Assembly: GCF_019145205.1 (NCBI RefSeq)
Contig: NZ_JAHSTT010000004.1
Span: 62,001 to 126,000, forward strand
Source of the DNA: Pseudomonas khavaziana
GTDB lineage: Bacteria > Pseudomonadota > Gammaproteobacteria > Pseudomonadales > Pseudomonadaceae
Reading direction: 5' to 3'
DNA length: 64,000 bases
Shown: in pieces, positions 10,234 through 17,984 of the stretch
How positions within the stretch are numbered: position 1 is the first letter of the stretch
Layout: each line of letters starts with the position of its first letter
Program-made: the position numbers and the translations under genes
Notes under the pieces: generated by a model
What the model saw: the letters and a program-made list of their open reading frames with translations, nothing else
What the model was told of the DNA's origin: nothing
Database searches by the model: none

Positions 10234-10473
10234 TTGAATAACACTCCAGACCATGAGACTTCCAAGAACGAAGTGGCTCCGGTTCCATGCGCTGAGCAAC
10301 TGAAGAGCGAAGCCCAAGACTGGATCGTGCGCCTCACTTCAGGACGCGCGACCACAACTGATGCCAATACTCTCGATGCTTGGTGCCAACGTAGCCCTGC
10401 GCATGCCCAAGCGTTTGCAGAGGCAAAAGCTCTTTGGCATGCCTTGAAAAATGCGGCGCAAAGCTCGTTCTAG
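10234..10473 (+). pseudogene. fecR-like gene fragment (N-terminal domain only), 79 aa
   Basis: The product matches the N-terminal DUF4880 domain of FecR-type anti-sigma regulators: AQDWIVRLTSG, then DANTLDAWCQRSPAHAQAF and ALWHALKNA. Full FecR proteins are over 300 aa with a membrane span and periplasmic domain; here the frame stops after residue 79 and nothing resembling the rest follows. The start at TTG overlaps the stop of a 27-codon frame (10158-10239) that has a good ribosome site. It is most likely a remnant left at a recombination junction, next to the end of arsH. Confidence 0.65.
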
Positions 10474-10497
10474 CCGAAAACGATGACACCCCCCCTT

Positions 10498-11214
10498 TCA
10501 AATCGACCGCTGGTTAACACGCTTCATCAGTTCCTCTGCGGACTCCTTGCGCTCAGAATAACGATCCACCAGATAGTCCTGACGGTCGCGAAGCAGCAGC
10601 GTGAATTTCACCAACTCTTCCATCACGTCCACGACACGGTCATAGAACGCGGAAGGTTTCATCCGACCGTTATCGTCGAATTCCATATAGGCCTTCGGCA
10701 CGGACGATTGGTTGGGGATGGTGAACATGCGCATCCAACGCCCCAACACTCGCAACTGATTGACCACATTGAACGATTGCGAGCCACCGCACACCTGCAT
10801 GACCGCCAGGGTTTTACCTTGGGTCGGGCGTACCGCGCCCATGGCCAGTGGCACCCAATCGATCTGCGCCTTAAACACTGCGCTCATGTTTCCGTGACGC
10901 TCTGGAGAGCACCAGACCTGCCCCTCGGACCACAGCATCAGCTCGCGCAGTTCCTTCACGCGTGGATGGTCGTCGGGGGCGTCATCTGGCAGCGGTAAAC
11001 CAGACGGATTGAAAATCCGCGTCTCGGCGCCGAAGTGTTCCAGCAGTCGAACGGCCTCCTCCACCAACAGACGACTGAAGGAGCGCTCACGAGTGGACCC
11101 GTACAGCAGCAAAATGCGCGGCTTGTGGATGGAGGTCTTTTCTATACCGAGCTTGTCTGCTGAGGGAAGATCAGCCAGTTCGCTATCGAGCTGAGGAATA
11201 GCGTCATCAAACAT
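10498..11214 (-). CDS. arsH: ArsH, NADPH-dependent FMN reductase/organoarsenical oxidase, 238 aa
   Basis: A flavodoxin-like fold with the ArsH signature [18 protein letters not shown] and [20 protein letters not shown]. ArsH oxidises trivalent organoarsenicals to less toxic pentavalent forms and uses NADPH and FMN. The ATG at 11214 overlaps the end of arsB by 8 bp, implying coupled translation; the frame extends upstream but the extra residues are not ArsH-like. Last gene of the arsC2-arsR-arsC-arsB-arsH operon. Confidence 0.93.
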   Translation of the reverse strand: MFDDAIPQLDSELADLPSADKLGIEKTSIHKPRILLLYGSTRERSFSRLLVEEAVRLLEHFGAETRIFNPSGLPLPDDAPDDHPRVKELRELMLWSEGQVWCSPERHGNMSAVFKAQIDWVPLAMGAVRPTQGKTLAVMQVCGGSQSFNVVNQLRVLGRWMRMFTIPNQSSVPKAYMEFDDNGRMKPSAFYDRVVDVMEELVKFTLLLRDRQDYLVDRYSERKESAEELMKRVNQRSI

Positions 11215-12280
11215 AGTCTTTGTCCTGCACAACGGCGCTTTTGGATTCATCGAACCAGCGGCGTTTAAGCCAGAGGGCCACACCGACCAGGGAAATCAAT
11301 ACCGGCACCTCTACTAACGGTCCAATCACCGTGGCGAAAGCGATCGGGGAAGCCAGGCCGAAGGTGGCAATGGCCACGGCAATCGCCAGTTCGAAGTTAT
11401 TGCTGGCGGCTGTAAAAGCCAGTGCGGTGGTACGTGGGTAGTCAGCTTCGAGTAATTTGCCCATCCAGAAGCTGATGAAAAACATCACCACGAAGTAGAT
11501 CGTCAGTGGAATGGCGATGCGCAACACATCCAGGGGCAACTGCAGCACCACGTCGCCCTTGAGGCTGAACATGGCCACGATAGTCAAGAGCAGCGCCACC
11601 AGCGTCAGCGGGCTAATCTTTGGAATGAAGCGCTCCTGAAACCAGGCTTCGCCTTTACGAGCGATGAGGATCTTGCGGGTCAGGAATCCTGCCAGGAATG
11701 GCACACCCAGGTAGATCAGCACCGACTCGGCAATGCTGACAAAGCTGGTCTCAATCACACTGCCTTCCAGTCCGAACAGCGGCGGCAACAGCCCCAAGAA
11801 GACCCAGGCATACAGACTGAAAAACAGGATTTGAAAGATGCTGTTGAACGCCACCAGTCCGGCGACGTACTGATTGTTGCCACCCGCGATCTGGTTCCAG
11901 ACCAGCACCATCGCGATGCAGCGAGCCAAACCGATAAGGATCAGACCGGTCATGTATTCCGGCTGGTCCCGCAAGAAGATAATCGCCAAGGCGAACATCA
12001 ACACTGGGCCGATGATCCAGTTCTGGACCAAAGACAAAACGAGGATGCGCTTGTCCCTGAAGACCTCCGGCAGTTCCTCATAACGAACCTTGGCCAGAGG
12101 CGGATACATCATCACGATCAAGCCGATAGCGATGGGGATATTGGTAGTACCCACAGAAAGACTGTTGAGCCACTGCGGCCAGCCTTCGAACAGACTCCCC
12201 AGACCAATGCCCAAAGCCATGGCGAGAAAAATCCACAGCGTCAGGTAACGGTCCAGAAATGAAAGGCGGCTTTTACTCAT
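11207..12280 (-). CDS. arsB: Acr3-family arsenite efflux permease, 357 aa
   Basis: About ten membrane segments and the Acr3 hallmarks: [18 protein letters not shown] with the conserved cysteine, and [20 protein letters not shown]. It expels As(III) using the proton gradient. ATG at 12280 lies 8 bases from AGGAG; a second ATG six bases upstream is too close to that site. The product is Acr3, not the unrelated ArsB antiporter; Pseudomonas annotations often use arsB for both. Sits between arsC and arsH. Confidence 0.93.
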   Translation of the reverse strand: MSKSRLSFLDRYLTLWIFLAMALGIGLGSLFEGWPQWLNSLSVGTTNIPIAIGLIVMMYPPLAKVRYEELPEVFRDKRILVLSLVQNWIIGPVLMFALAIIFLRDQPEYMTGLILIGLARCIAMVLVWNQIAGGNNQYVAGLVAFNSIFQILFFSLYAWVFLGLLPPLFGLEGSVIETSFVSIAESVLIYLGVPFLAGFLTRKILIARKGEAWFQERFIPKISPLTLVALLLTIVAMFSLKGDVVLQLPLDVLRIAIPLTIYFVVMFFISFWMGKLLEADYPRTTALAFTAASNNFELAIAVAIATFGLASPIAFATVIGPLVEVPVLISLVGVALWLKRRWFDESKSAVVQDKDYV

Positions 12281-12296
12281 GATCATTGCTCCTGTG

Positions 12297-12767
12297 TTAC
12301 AGCGTGCCAATGAGAGCCAGCTCTGCCTTGAGCTGCTCGGCATTCAGTTGAGAAAGCGGTAAAGCCAGGAAGGCTTGGATACGGGTTTTGATCTGCTCCA
12401 GGGTGGCTTCAAAAGCCGCCTCTATCTCTTCTTGAGTTCCGTGGTATTCCGAAGGATCAGCCAATCCCCAATAGGCCTTGGTGGCCGGTCCGAAAAATAC
12501 CGGACATGCCTCCCCGGCAGCCTTGTCGCACACCGTGACGACGTAATCAGGTGCCAAGTTCATATGGGCATCACTGGACTTGCTGGACAGCCCGAGCGTC
12601 GAGATACCGGCCTTTTCCAACGTTTTGAGACTCAGCGGGTGCACTTCGCCTATGGGTTGACTACCCGCGCTGTAGGCTTTCATGCCGTCAGGCGCCAAAT
12701 GATTGAAGACCGCTTCACAAAGGATGCTGCGGCAGCTGTTGGCAGTGCAGAGAAAAAGGATTTTCAT
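12297..12767 (-). CDS. arsC: Arsenate reductase, LMW phosphatase fold, 156 aa
   Basis: The N-terminal CX5R loop (C7TANSCR13) is that of the low-molecular-weight phosphatase-type ArsC. Further cysteines occur in [12 protein letters not shown] and could take part in the disulfide cascade. It reduces arsenate to arsenite for export by the Acr3 pump encoded just downstream. A second, more diverged ArsC-like gene heads the same operon. The reductant system (thioredoxin or glutaredoxin) cannot be told from sequence alone. Confidence 0.92.
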   Translation of the reverse strand: MKILFLCTANSCRSILCEAVFNHLAPDGMKAYSAGSQPIGEVHPLSLKTLEKAGISTLGLSSKSSDAHMNLAPDYVVTVCDKAAGEACPVFFGPATKAYWGLADPSEYHGTQEEIEAAFEATLEQIKTRIQAFLALPLSQLNAEQLKAELALIGTL

Positions 12768-12794
12768 CGAGCGGTCTCATAGTCGAGGGCGGAA

Positions 12795-13166
12795 TCAAGC
12801 GACCTTGTTTTCACAGCACACGGCTGCACGTTCAGGACGGTCACCCATTTCATCAAGGCGCTTGGCATCAGGGCTTAACCAATGCTTGTTGCTTTCGAAC
12901 GTAATCGTCAGCACTTGATGAACCCAATCGGGGAGATTTGGGTGCAGCCGGTAATAAACCCATTGGCCTTGCCGACGGTCCGAAAGCAGACCACACGTGC
13001 GCAACTGCGCCAGATGCCTGGATATTTTTGGCTGACTCTCGTTCAACGCGCAGGTCAGTTCGCAGACACAAAGCTCCCCTTCCCGCGTGATGAGCAGCAT
13101 GGTGCGGACACGGGTTTCATCAGCCAGGCATTTAAAAACAGTGGTGGGTGTCAGATGGTCAGCCAT
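12795..13166 (-). CDS. arsR: ArsR-type As(III)-responsive repressor, 123 aa
   Basis: A winged-helix ArsR/SmtB protein with the classical metalloid box ELCVCEL (Cys33, Cys35, plus Cys39) at the start of the recognition helix, and the DNA-binding helix QPKISRHLAQLRTCGLL. It would repress the operon and dissociate on binding As(III) or Sb(III). Second gene of the operon, 8 bp after arsC2. It belongs to a different ArsR type from the one at 19093-19443, which has a C-terminal cysteine pair. Confidence 0.93.
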   Translation of the reverse strand: MADHLTPTTVFKCLADETRVRTMLLITREGELCVCELTCALNESQPKISRHLAQLRTCGLLSDRRQGQWVYYRLHPNLPDWVHQVLTITFESNKHWLSPDAKRLDEMGDRPERAAVCCENKVA

Positions 13167-13174
13167 ATGGATTC

Positions 13175-13588
13175 TCAGCGTTTGGTTTTCACCAAGACAA
13201 ACATCTTGATGCGCTCATGAATTTCATGAAGCGTGTGGCGAAATGCCTCGGGCTTGGTGCTGGCGACCGGATCCTCGAAACTCCAAGCCAACACTTCGCC
13301 AGCACCCGGTAAGGATTGGCACTCCGCTGCTGCTTTATCGCACAACGTGATGACGAAATCGAAACGCTCACCTCGAAACTCGTCGATCGACTTACTACGC
13401 AGCCCTTCGGTACTCACCCCAAGGTGGGAGAGCGCGTCAAAGGTACGTGGATCGACCTGGGTGGGAACGGTGCCGGCGCTGAACGCCTCGAAATGCTCCG
13501 AATCGGTATGGCGCAGCAGCGCTTGCGCCAACTGCGAGCGGGCAGCGTTGGCGGTACAAATGAACAGAACACGGGTTTTGCTGGTCAT
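13175..13588 (-). CDS. Second LMW-phosphatase-type arsenate reductase, 137 aa
   Basis: The CX5R loop C11TANAAR17 and the block LCDKAAAECQSLPG show an ArsC/Wzb-like protein. It is the first gene of the operon, upstream of arsR. I chose ATG at 13588 because MTSKTRVLFICTANAARS aligns with the family start; ATG at 13609 or 13639 would add residues of no known relatives. It is probably an arsenate reductase; a protein tyrosine phosphatase role cannot be ruled out. The promoter region upstream (13589-13660) contains ATACG-type AT-rich repeats. Confidence 0.85.
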   Translation of the reverse strand: MTSKTRVLFICTANAARSQLAQALLRHTDSEHFEAFSAGTVPTQVDPRTFDALSHLGVSTEGLRSKSIDEFRGERFDFVITLCDKAAAECQSLPGAGEVLAWSFEDPVASTKPEAFRHTLHEIHERIKMFVLVKTKR

Positions 13589-13783
13589 CGTGGAGATCTC
13601 AGCTAACATACGGTTTTTCGAATATACGTTTCCATGCATGAGCAGTAAAGCCGTAGGCCGAAGAAAACTCTGAAAAAGTCATATTCTCCGTTCACTCCAC
13701 TGCCAAGCCTCACATTTACTGGGATAGCACAAAATTACCCAGCAGAACTTCAGCGTGTGTATCTGGAAAATCGGATATATGAA

Positions 13784-13803
13784 TTTTGTAATAAGCCTGT
13801 CAT
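13784..13803 (+). promoter_or_regulatory. Motif TTTTGTAATA-N3-CTGTCAT upstream of the small exported protein
   Basis: This 20-bp element lies 50 bases before the ATG at 13854 and matches 17 of 20 positions of 10089-10108, upstream of the fecR fragment. Both are oriented the same way relative to a plus-strand gene. The spacing suggests a response-regulator or sigma-related site. The two copies flank the arsC2-arsH operon. Confidence 0.5.
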
Positions 13804-13853
13804 GCACTTGGGGGTAGCCTCGGCTCCGATCCAACCAACCTGGAGCCTGAGAG

Positions 13854-14126
13854 ATGAAAAAACTGACAATCACCATCGCCTTGTTGACCACCCTGTTTAC
13901 GGGCATTAGCTTCGCGAGCCAGTACGACAAGCCCGGATTCTTTACTAAAGTGGAAGACGGCCGCCTTTGGGTCTTCTATTCCGGCTCAGAACAGTTGAAG
14001 GAATTCAAGGCGCACGGCGAGCCGGCGAAGCAGTACACGGCAGTCGGGGCAGGCCCAGAGGGGATGACCGTTAAGTCCGGTGACGAGAAAGCGCTCAAAG
14101 ACTATTTGAGTAGGGTCAAGAAATAA
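13854..14126 (+). CDS. Small exported protein of unknown function, 90 aa
   Basis: A signal peptide is clear: MKKLTITIALLTTLFTGISFA with cleavage after FAS or SFA, leaving a mature protein of about 68 residues (YDKPGFFTKVEDGRLWVFYSG). No cysteine or histidine cluster is present, so direct metalloid binding is not suggested. The ribosome site GGAGCCTGAGAG precedes ATG. It is convergent with the flavoprotein gene at 14179. I have the impression of related short periplasmic proteins in Pseudomonas but cannot name the family. Confidence 0.75.
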   Translation: MKKLTITIALLTTLFTGISFASQYDKPGFFTKVEDGRLWVFYSGSEQLKEFKAHGEPAKQYTAVGAGPEGMTVKSGDEKALKDYLSRVKK

Positions 14127-14131
14127 AACAG

Positions 14132-14171
14132 CTACCCGGATCCACCCTGAAACAAGGGGTGGATCCGGTAG
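14132..14171. terminator. Hairpin between convergent genes
   Basis: CTACCCGGATCCACCC and GGGTGGATCCGGTAG form a strong stem with one bulge. It lies 5 bp past the stop of the exported protein gene and 8 bp from the stop of the flavoprotein gene, so a bidirectional terminator is likely, although no long T-run follows. Confidence 0.55.
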
Positions 14172-14178
14172 ATGGATG

Positions 14179-15534
14179 CTAGCCTTTGCAACAACCAGGC
14201 GAGGCCCGAGACGCGACTTCAACAGCGTCGCCTCCAGCCCCACAATAAGAGCGCTGAACTGTCGAAACCTCCGATCGATCATCAGCCTCATCGAAGTTCG
14301 AGTTGCAAATGCCAGTCTCCGGAAGGACCAGCTCAACCCTTTTCGCCGCATCCCAATCGCCGGCCAATGCCGCGACAACAGACCGTATCTGCTCATAGCC
14401 CGTCATCAACAAAAACGTCGCCGCTCGGCTATAGCTTTTCATTCCCACAATGAACAAGTTTTCCTCGGGATGCGACAGCTCTACCGCGCCATGGGGCCTG
14501 ACCGTACCGCAGCTGTGCTCGTTGGGATCAATCATTGGTGCGAGCACCACTGGGCTTTGGGTCGCAGGATCGAGTGCGATACGTAGCTCGCTGAGCAGGC
14601 TCATGTCAGGGCGGAATCCAGTCGCCACAATCAGCTCGTCCGCGGGTGGAAGTAACTGCCCTCCCGCCTTCACGACCACTCCCTGGCCATCGCCGGCAAT
14701 CTGATCGATAGCGACGCTCCTGAACAGCTCGATCACGCCGTCATCCAACAACCGGCGAATCTTCAGGCCGAGCTTTCCGCGCTCTTCCAATTGGTCATGT
14801 GCACCGCCACCCAGAATGCGCTCAAGAGAGTTACCCCGGATCGCCCAGAGCACTTTGGTTTGCGGCGCCTCCTCAGTCAGTCGCACCAGATCCTGAAGGG
14901 CGTTGAACGCGGAGTGACCACAACCTACCACCAGCACTCTTTTGTTGGCATAACGATTCCTGGCGCGCCCCAACACCTCCGGAATGCCGTACGTAATGTG
15001 CGCTGCATGCTCAATCTCGCCTAAAGCAGGGATGCCATGGGCGCCCATCCAGTTGGGTGTCAGGTAGGTGCCCGAGGCATCAATGACAGCGCAGGCCAGC
15101 ACATCTTGTTCACCCGCTGCTCCTGCGACACGCAGTAAAAAAGGCGCTGCCGATCTGCCCTGGGTCTTCATCACATCCTGACCGAGGCGCGTGACCGCCA
15201 GAACACGGGTCTTGAGCTGCAAGTGACGCTTGATCTGGTCCAGGTCCGCGAGCGGTCGAACAAATCGGTCCAACAGTTCACGGCCCGTTGGATACTCGTT
15301 TTCCGGTGGTGGAATCCAACCATTGGCGAGCAAAAGCTTGGCCGCCTCCTTGTCCACGTTAAACTGCCATGGAGAAAACATCTTCACGTGCGCCCATTCT
15401 TCAATACTGGACCCGGCTTTCGGACCAGCTTCCAGAATCAGCGGTGTGTGACCTCTGGCCAGCAGGTGAGCGGCGGCGGCAAGGCCCACTGGACCCGCGC
15501 CAATGATGGCGACCGGAAGTTGATTGTTTTCCAT
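14179..15534 (-). CDS. FAD/NAD(P)-binding flavoprotein of the arsenic island, 451 aa
   Basis: Two dinucleotide-binding motifs, VAIIGAGPVGLAAAAHLL near residue 8 and VLVVGCGHSAFNALQ near residue 200, and a late VATGFRPD. It resembles ArsO-type monooxygenases but is longer by about 90 residues and ends in a cysteine-containing tail (RSYCGAGGD, SPGCCKG). ATG follows AAGGA; the start is 14 bp after the acetyltransferase stop, so they form an operon with it and probably marR. Substrate unknown; oxidation of an arsenical or antibiotic arsenical is plausible from context only. Confidence 0.75.
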   Translation of the reverse strand: MENNQLPVAIIGAGPVGLAAAAHLLARGHTPLILEAGPKAGSSIEEWAHVKMFSPWQFNVDKEAAKLLLANGWIPPPENEYPTGRELLDRFVRPLADLDQIKRHLQLKTRVLAVTRLGQDVMKTQGRSAAPFLLRVAGAAGEQDVLACAVIDASGTYLTPNWMGAHGIPALGEIEHAAHITYGIPEVLGRARNRYANKRVLVVGCGHSAFNALQDLVRLTEEAPQTKVLWAIRGNSLERILGGGAHDQLEERGKLGLKIRRLLDDGVIELFRSVAIDQIAGDGQGVVVKAGGQLLPPADELIVATGFRPDMSLLSELRIALDPATQSPVVLAPMIDPNEHSCGTVRPHGAVELSHPEENLFIVGMKSYSRAATFLLMTGYEQIRSVVAALAGDWDAAKRVELVLPETGICNSNFDEADDRSEVSTVQRSYCGAGGDAVEVASRASPGCCKG

Positions 15535-15548
15535 GTTCGAGTCCTTCT

Positions 15549-16052
15549 TCAGGCTGGCTGATTGATCGGAAACAGGCGCTCGACAATCGCACAGTCGAGC
15601 CAGCGACCTTCGAGGCAGGCGTGTTTTTCATACACCCCCACCTGGCGGAAACCGCAGGCTTCGCACAAAGCGAGGCTGGCGTGATTGAAGGTAAAAATGC
15701 GTGAAAGGACTTTCCAAAATCCGTGCGTTTCGGCTTCTTTCAACAATGACTGAAGTAACTGCTTGCCGAGTCCCTGACCGCGAATACTGCTATCCAGGTA
15801 GATGGAAAAGTCCGCAATGCCGTCGTAACAGGCGCGAGCGCGGTAACTACTGAGCCCAGCCCACCCAACAACCTGATCCGCCTCATCGACCATGACCAAC
15901 ACCGGATAACGCTCAATAGAGTTGATGCGTTCAAGCATGTCTGCCGGGCTTCGAGGTGTCGTTTCGAACGTAGAGCTGCGTTCTTCGATTCCCTGGTTGT
16001 AGATGGCCGCAATTGAAACTGTGTCGTTGGGTTCAGCTGAACGAACTCGCAT
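15549..16052 (-). CDS. arsN1: GNAT N-acetyltransferase, ArsN1-like, 167 aa
   Basis: A single GNAT domain with the acetyl-CoA loop RGQGLGKQLL and the PAT/ArsN order of motifs (VRSAEPND; STFETTPRS; GWAGLSSYRARACYDG). Characterised ArsN1 enzymes acetylate the antibiotic arsinothricin, and a pair of arginines in the RxR loop has been linked to that preference; R71 and R73 fit here. Phosphinothricin acetyltransferases share the fold, so specificity is not proven. ATG at 16052 suits the family start. It lies between a flavoprotein and marR inside the arsenic island. Confidence 0.75.
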   Translation of the reverse strand: MRVRSAEPNDTVSIAAIYNQGIEERSSTFETTPRSPADMLERINSIERYPVLVMVDEADQVVGWAGLSSYRARACYDGIADFSIYLDSSIRGQGLGKQLLQSLLKEAETHGFWKVLSRIFTFNHASLALCEACGFRQVGVYEKHACLEGRWLDCAIVERLFPINQPA

Positions 16053-16115
16053 TTGGGAGCCCCATTGAGTTGGTAGTAACAACATTATTGGCAAAAAAAG
16101 GGAAGCGCTCCCCTT

Positions 16116-16610
16116 TCAATCCTTCTTCACGGCTGGGCAGCAGTCACTCGCGAGCCCGCAGCGAATCTCCGTGGCCCGTGTAATCTGCCTGAGCAAACTC
16201 AGCGCTCCTTGCCTGGCTTCAGCCGAGAGGTTCTCGATCATCCCTCGCTCCTCAGCAATCAGGTCAGCTCTGATTTTCTCGTATAGCTCACGTCCAGCAC
16301 CCGTTACCTGGATCCGCACTGCACGCCGATCCTCATCATCCTCAACGCGGGACACATACCCTTTGCGTTCCAGGGTATCTACCACACGGCTTGCCGTGCT
16401 TTTGTCCAAGAACATTTCTTCTGCCAACACCTGAAGGCGCAGAGCGCCCTTCTTGACCAGCGTCTCGACGGCATAACATTGGGTTACTGATACGTCATAG
16501 CAGCAGATCCGATCCCGATCCCGAAACTGATAGACGCGTACCAACTGGTTCAACGCCTCATACAGGTCCTCGGCATCCTGGGCCAGTTGATCGTTTTTAC
16601 GCTTCGTCAT
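16116..16610 (-). CDS. MarR-family regulator with cysteine pairs, 164 aa
   Basis: A MarR winged helix (LAEEMFLDKSTASRVVDTLERKGYV, wing EDDEDRRAVRIQ). It has an unusual set of cysteines: C36 and C37 (RICCYD), C45 (VTQC), and C151, C157 and C158 at the C-terminus. Such thiols could sense As(III) or oxidation. ATG at 16610 is preferred over a GTG at 16619. It is divergent from an MFS exporter, with two copies of a 15-bp palindrome in the 122-bp gap, so it probably represses both directions. Confidence 0.85.
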   Translation of the reverse strand: MTKRKNDQLAQDAEDLYEALNQLVRVYQFRDRDRICCYDVSVTQCYAVETLVKKGALRLQVLAEEMFLDKSTASRVVDTLERKGYVSRVEDDEDRRAVRIQVTGAGRELYEKIRADLIAEERGMIENLSAEARQGALSLLRQITRATEIRCGLASDCCPAVKKD

Positions 16611-16625
16611 AATCGTCACAAATTA

Positions 16626-16640
16626 GTTGTTAGGTGCAAC
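16626..16640. promoter_or_regulatory. Candidate MarR operator 1 (GTTGTTANNNNCAAC)
   Basis: GTTGTTAGGTGCAAC lies 16 bp upstream of the marR start. The arms TTGTT/AACAA and the length suit MarR proteins. The same 15-mer pattern recurs at 16712-16726. Confidence 0.6.
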
Positions 16641-16711
16641 AATAAGCCTGATCTGTCGAAATCGTCAACACTGACTCTCGGTTGACGTTAGTCAATGGAA
16701 GGCGCTAGCTT

Positions 16712-16726
16712 GTTGTTACTGACAAC
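16712..16726. promoter_or_regulatory. Candidate MarR operator 2 (GTTGTTANNNNCAAC)
   Basis: GTTGTTACTGACAAC shares 11 of 15 bases with operator 1, including all outer positions. It ends 6 bp before the ATG of the MFS gene. A TTGACG (16682-16687) upstream may be the -35 box, so a bound repressor would cover the transcription start. Confidence 0.6.
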
Positions 16727-16732
16727 AAACGT

Positions 16733-17950
16733 ATGGACGTACCGGTTGTGACACTTCCAGAGCAGATTCATCCTCCGATCAATCGCTCCAGGCTCGTATG
16801 GGCCATGGGGTTCACCCAGATTCTCGCCTGGGGTTCGACCTACTACTTGCCGGCGGTGCTTGCGTCTCCGATAGCCAAAGAGACGGGATGGTCCATGACC
16901 AGTGTGGTGGGCGGCCTGTCCTGGGGGCTACTGGTAGCGGGTGCGTCCTCGCCGGCCGTTGGTCGTCAGATTGACCGCCGTGGTGGGCGTTCTGTCCTGG
17001 CCGCCAGTTCGCTGCTGCTGGCTCTCGGCATGCTATTGATGGGACTCGCGGACAACATTGCCACCTACTATGTCGCCTGGACCTTGATCGGCGTTGCCAT
17101 GGCGGCAGGCCTATACGACGCCGCCTTCTCAACCTTGGGCCGACTTTTTGGGGAGGAGGCTCGAACGTCAATCACCGGGCTGACCTTGTTGGGTGGCTTC
17201 GCCAGCACCATAGGTTGGCCGGTGATTGCGGGACTGGAGAGTTGGATCGGCTGGCGAAACGCCTGCCTTACCCTCGCCGCAGCTCATCTGCTGATCGGAT
17301 TGCCCATCCATGCGTTGTTGATTCCTGGAAGCACAAAGCAACCGCCCCACCCCGTAGCAGTAGAATCACCCAATGTATCCGAGCTTCGCCCTAGGGCCAC
17401 CCACCAATTGTTTTTGCTGATTGCCGCCATGCTGACGGTTCTGGCGCTGGTCGTATCAGGTATCTCAGTACACCTGCTCAATGTCCTCAAGCAATTGGGC
17501 ATCGCGACTGCCGTGGCCTTAGCCATCGGCATGGTGATTGGTCCTGCGCAAGTTTTGGCACGGGTGGCGGAGTTTTCCGTAGGCAGGCGCCTCCATCCAA
17601 CCTGGTCCGCACGGGCCGGTGTGTTGCTGTGTTTGATTGGGCTTGGGCTGCTGATTGCAGGCCTGCCCTGGCTGGCCTTTGTGGCGATAGCATTTTACGG
17701 CGCCGGTAACGGCATCCTCACCATCGCTCGCGGTACCCTCCCCTTGGCGCTGTTCGGGCCTCAAGGATATGGCGTACGAATGGGACTGCTCGCAAGACCC
17801 GTCCTGGTCGCCCAAGCCTGCGGCCCCATCGCCGCCGCTTACGTTCTGGACAGCTTCGGAGCATCAGTTCTGCTAAGCGTGATGTGCGGGCTTCTGTTGC
17901 TGTGCTTCATCGCCACTTGGCGCCTGCCAACTACACAAAAAGACATGTAG
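16733..17950 (+). CDS. MFS transporter, candidate arsenical exporter, 405 aa
   Basis: Twelve hydrophobic segments and an MFS-style loop after helix 2 (SPAVGRQIDRRGGRSVL, close to G-x3-D-R-x-G-R). The start QILAWGSTYYLPAVLASPIA is typical of a family of bacterial MFS permeases found in metalloid and antibiotic clusters. Divergent control with a cysteine-rich MarR and neighbours ArsN1 and ArsO suggest export of an arsenical; an ArsK-like role is possible but not shown. ATG at 16733 lacks a ribosome site, so GTG/ATG codons further in (for example ATG 16805) remain possible. Confidence 0.8.
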   Translation: MDVPVVTLPEQIHPPINRSRLVWAMGFTQILAWGSTYYLPAVLASPIAKETGWSMTSVVGGLSWGLLVAGASSPAVGRQIDRRGGRSVLAASSLLLALGMLLMGLADNIATYYVAWTLIGVAMAAGLYDAAFSTLGRLFGEEARTSITGLTLLGGFASTIGWPVIAGLESWIGWRNACLTLAAAHLLIGLPIHALLIPGSTKQPPHPVAVESPNVSELRPRATHQLFLLIAAMLTVLALVVSGISVHLLNVLKQLGIATAVALAIGMVIGPAQVLARVAEFSVGRRLHPTWSARAGVLLCLIGLGLLIAGLPWLAFVAIAFYGAGNGILTIARGTLPLALFGPQGYGVRMGLLARPVLVAQACGPIAAAYVLDSFGASVLLSVMCGLLLLCFIATWRLPTTQKDM

Positions 17951-17984
17951 ACGCAGTGCTGAGCGGGAAAACTGATTCCTGGCA

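Noticed and set aside
10158..10239. 27-codon frame with a good ribosome site ahead of the fecR fragment
   Set aside because: Could be the tail of a sigma-factor gene or a leader, but the peptide matches neither clearly.
9887..10288. Minus-strand open frame of 133 codons upstream of the arsJ operon
   Set aside because: Runs across palindromic, AT-rich regulatory DNA and the fecR fragment; cysteine- and serine-rich composition is typical of chance frames.
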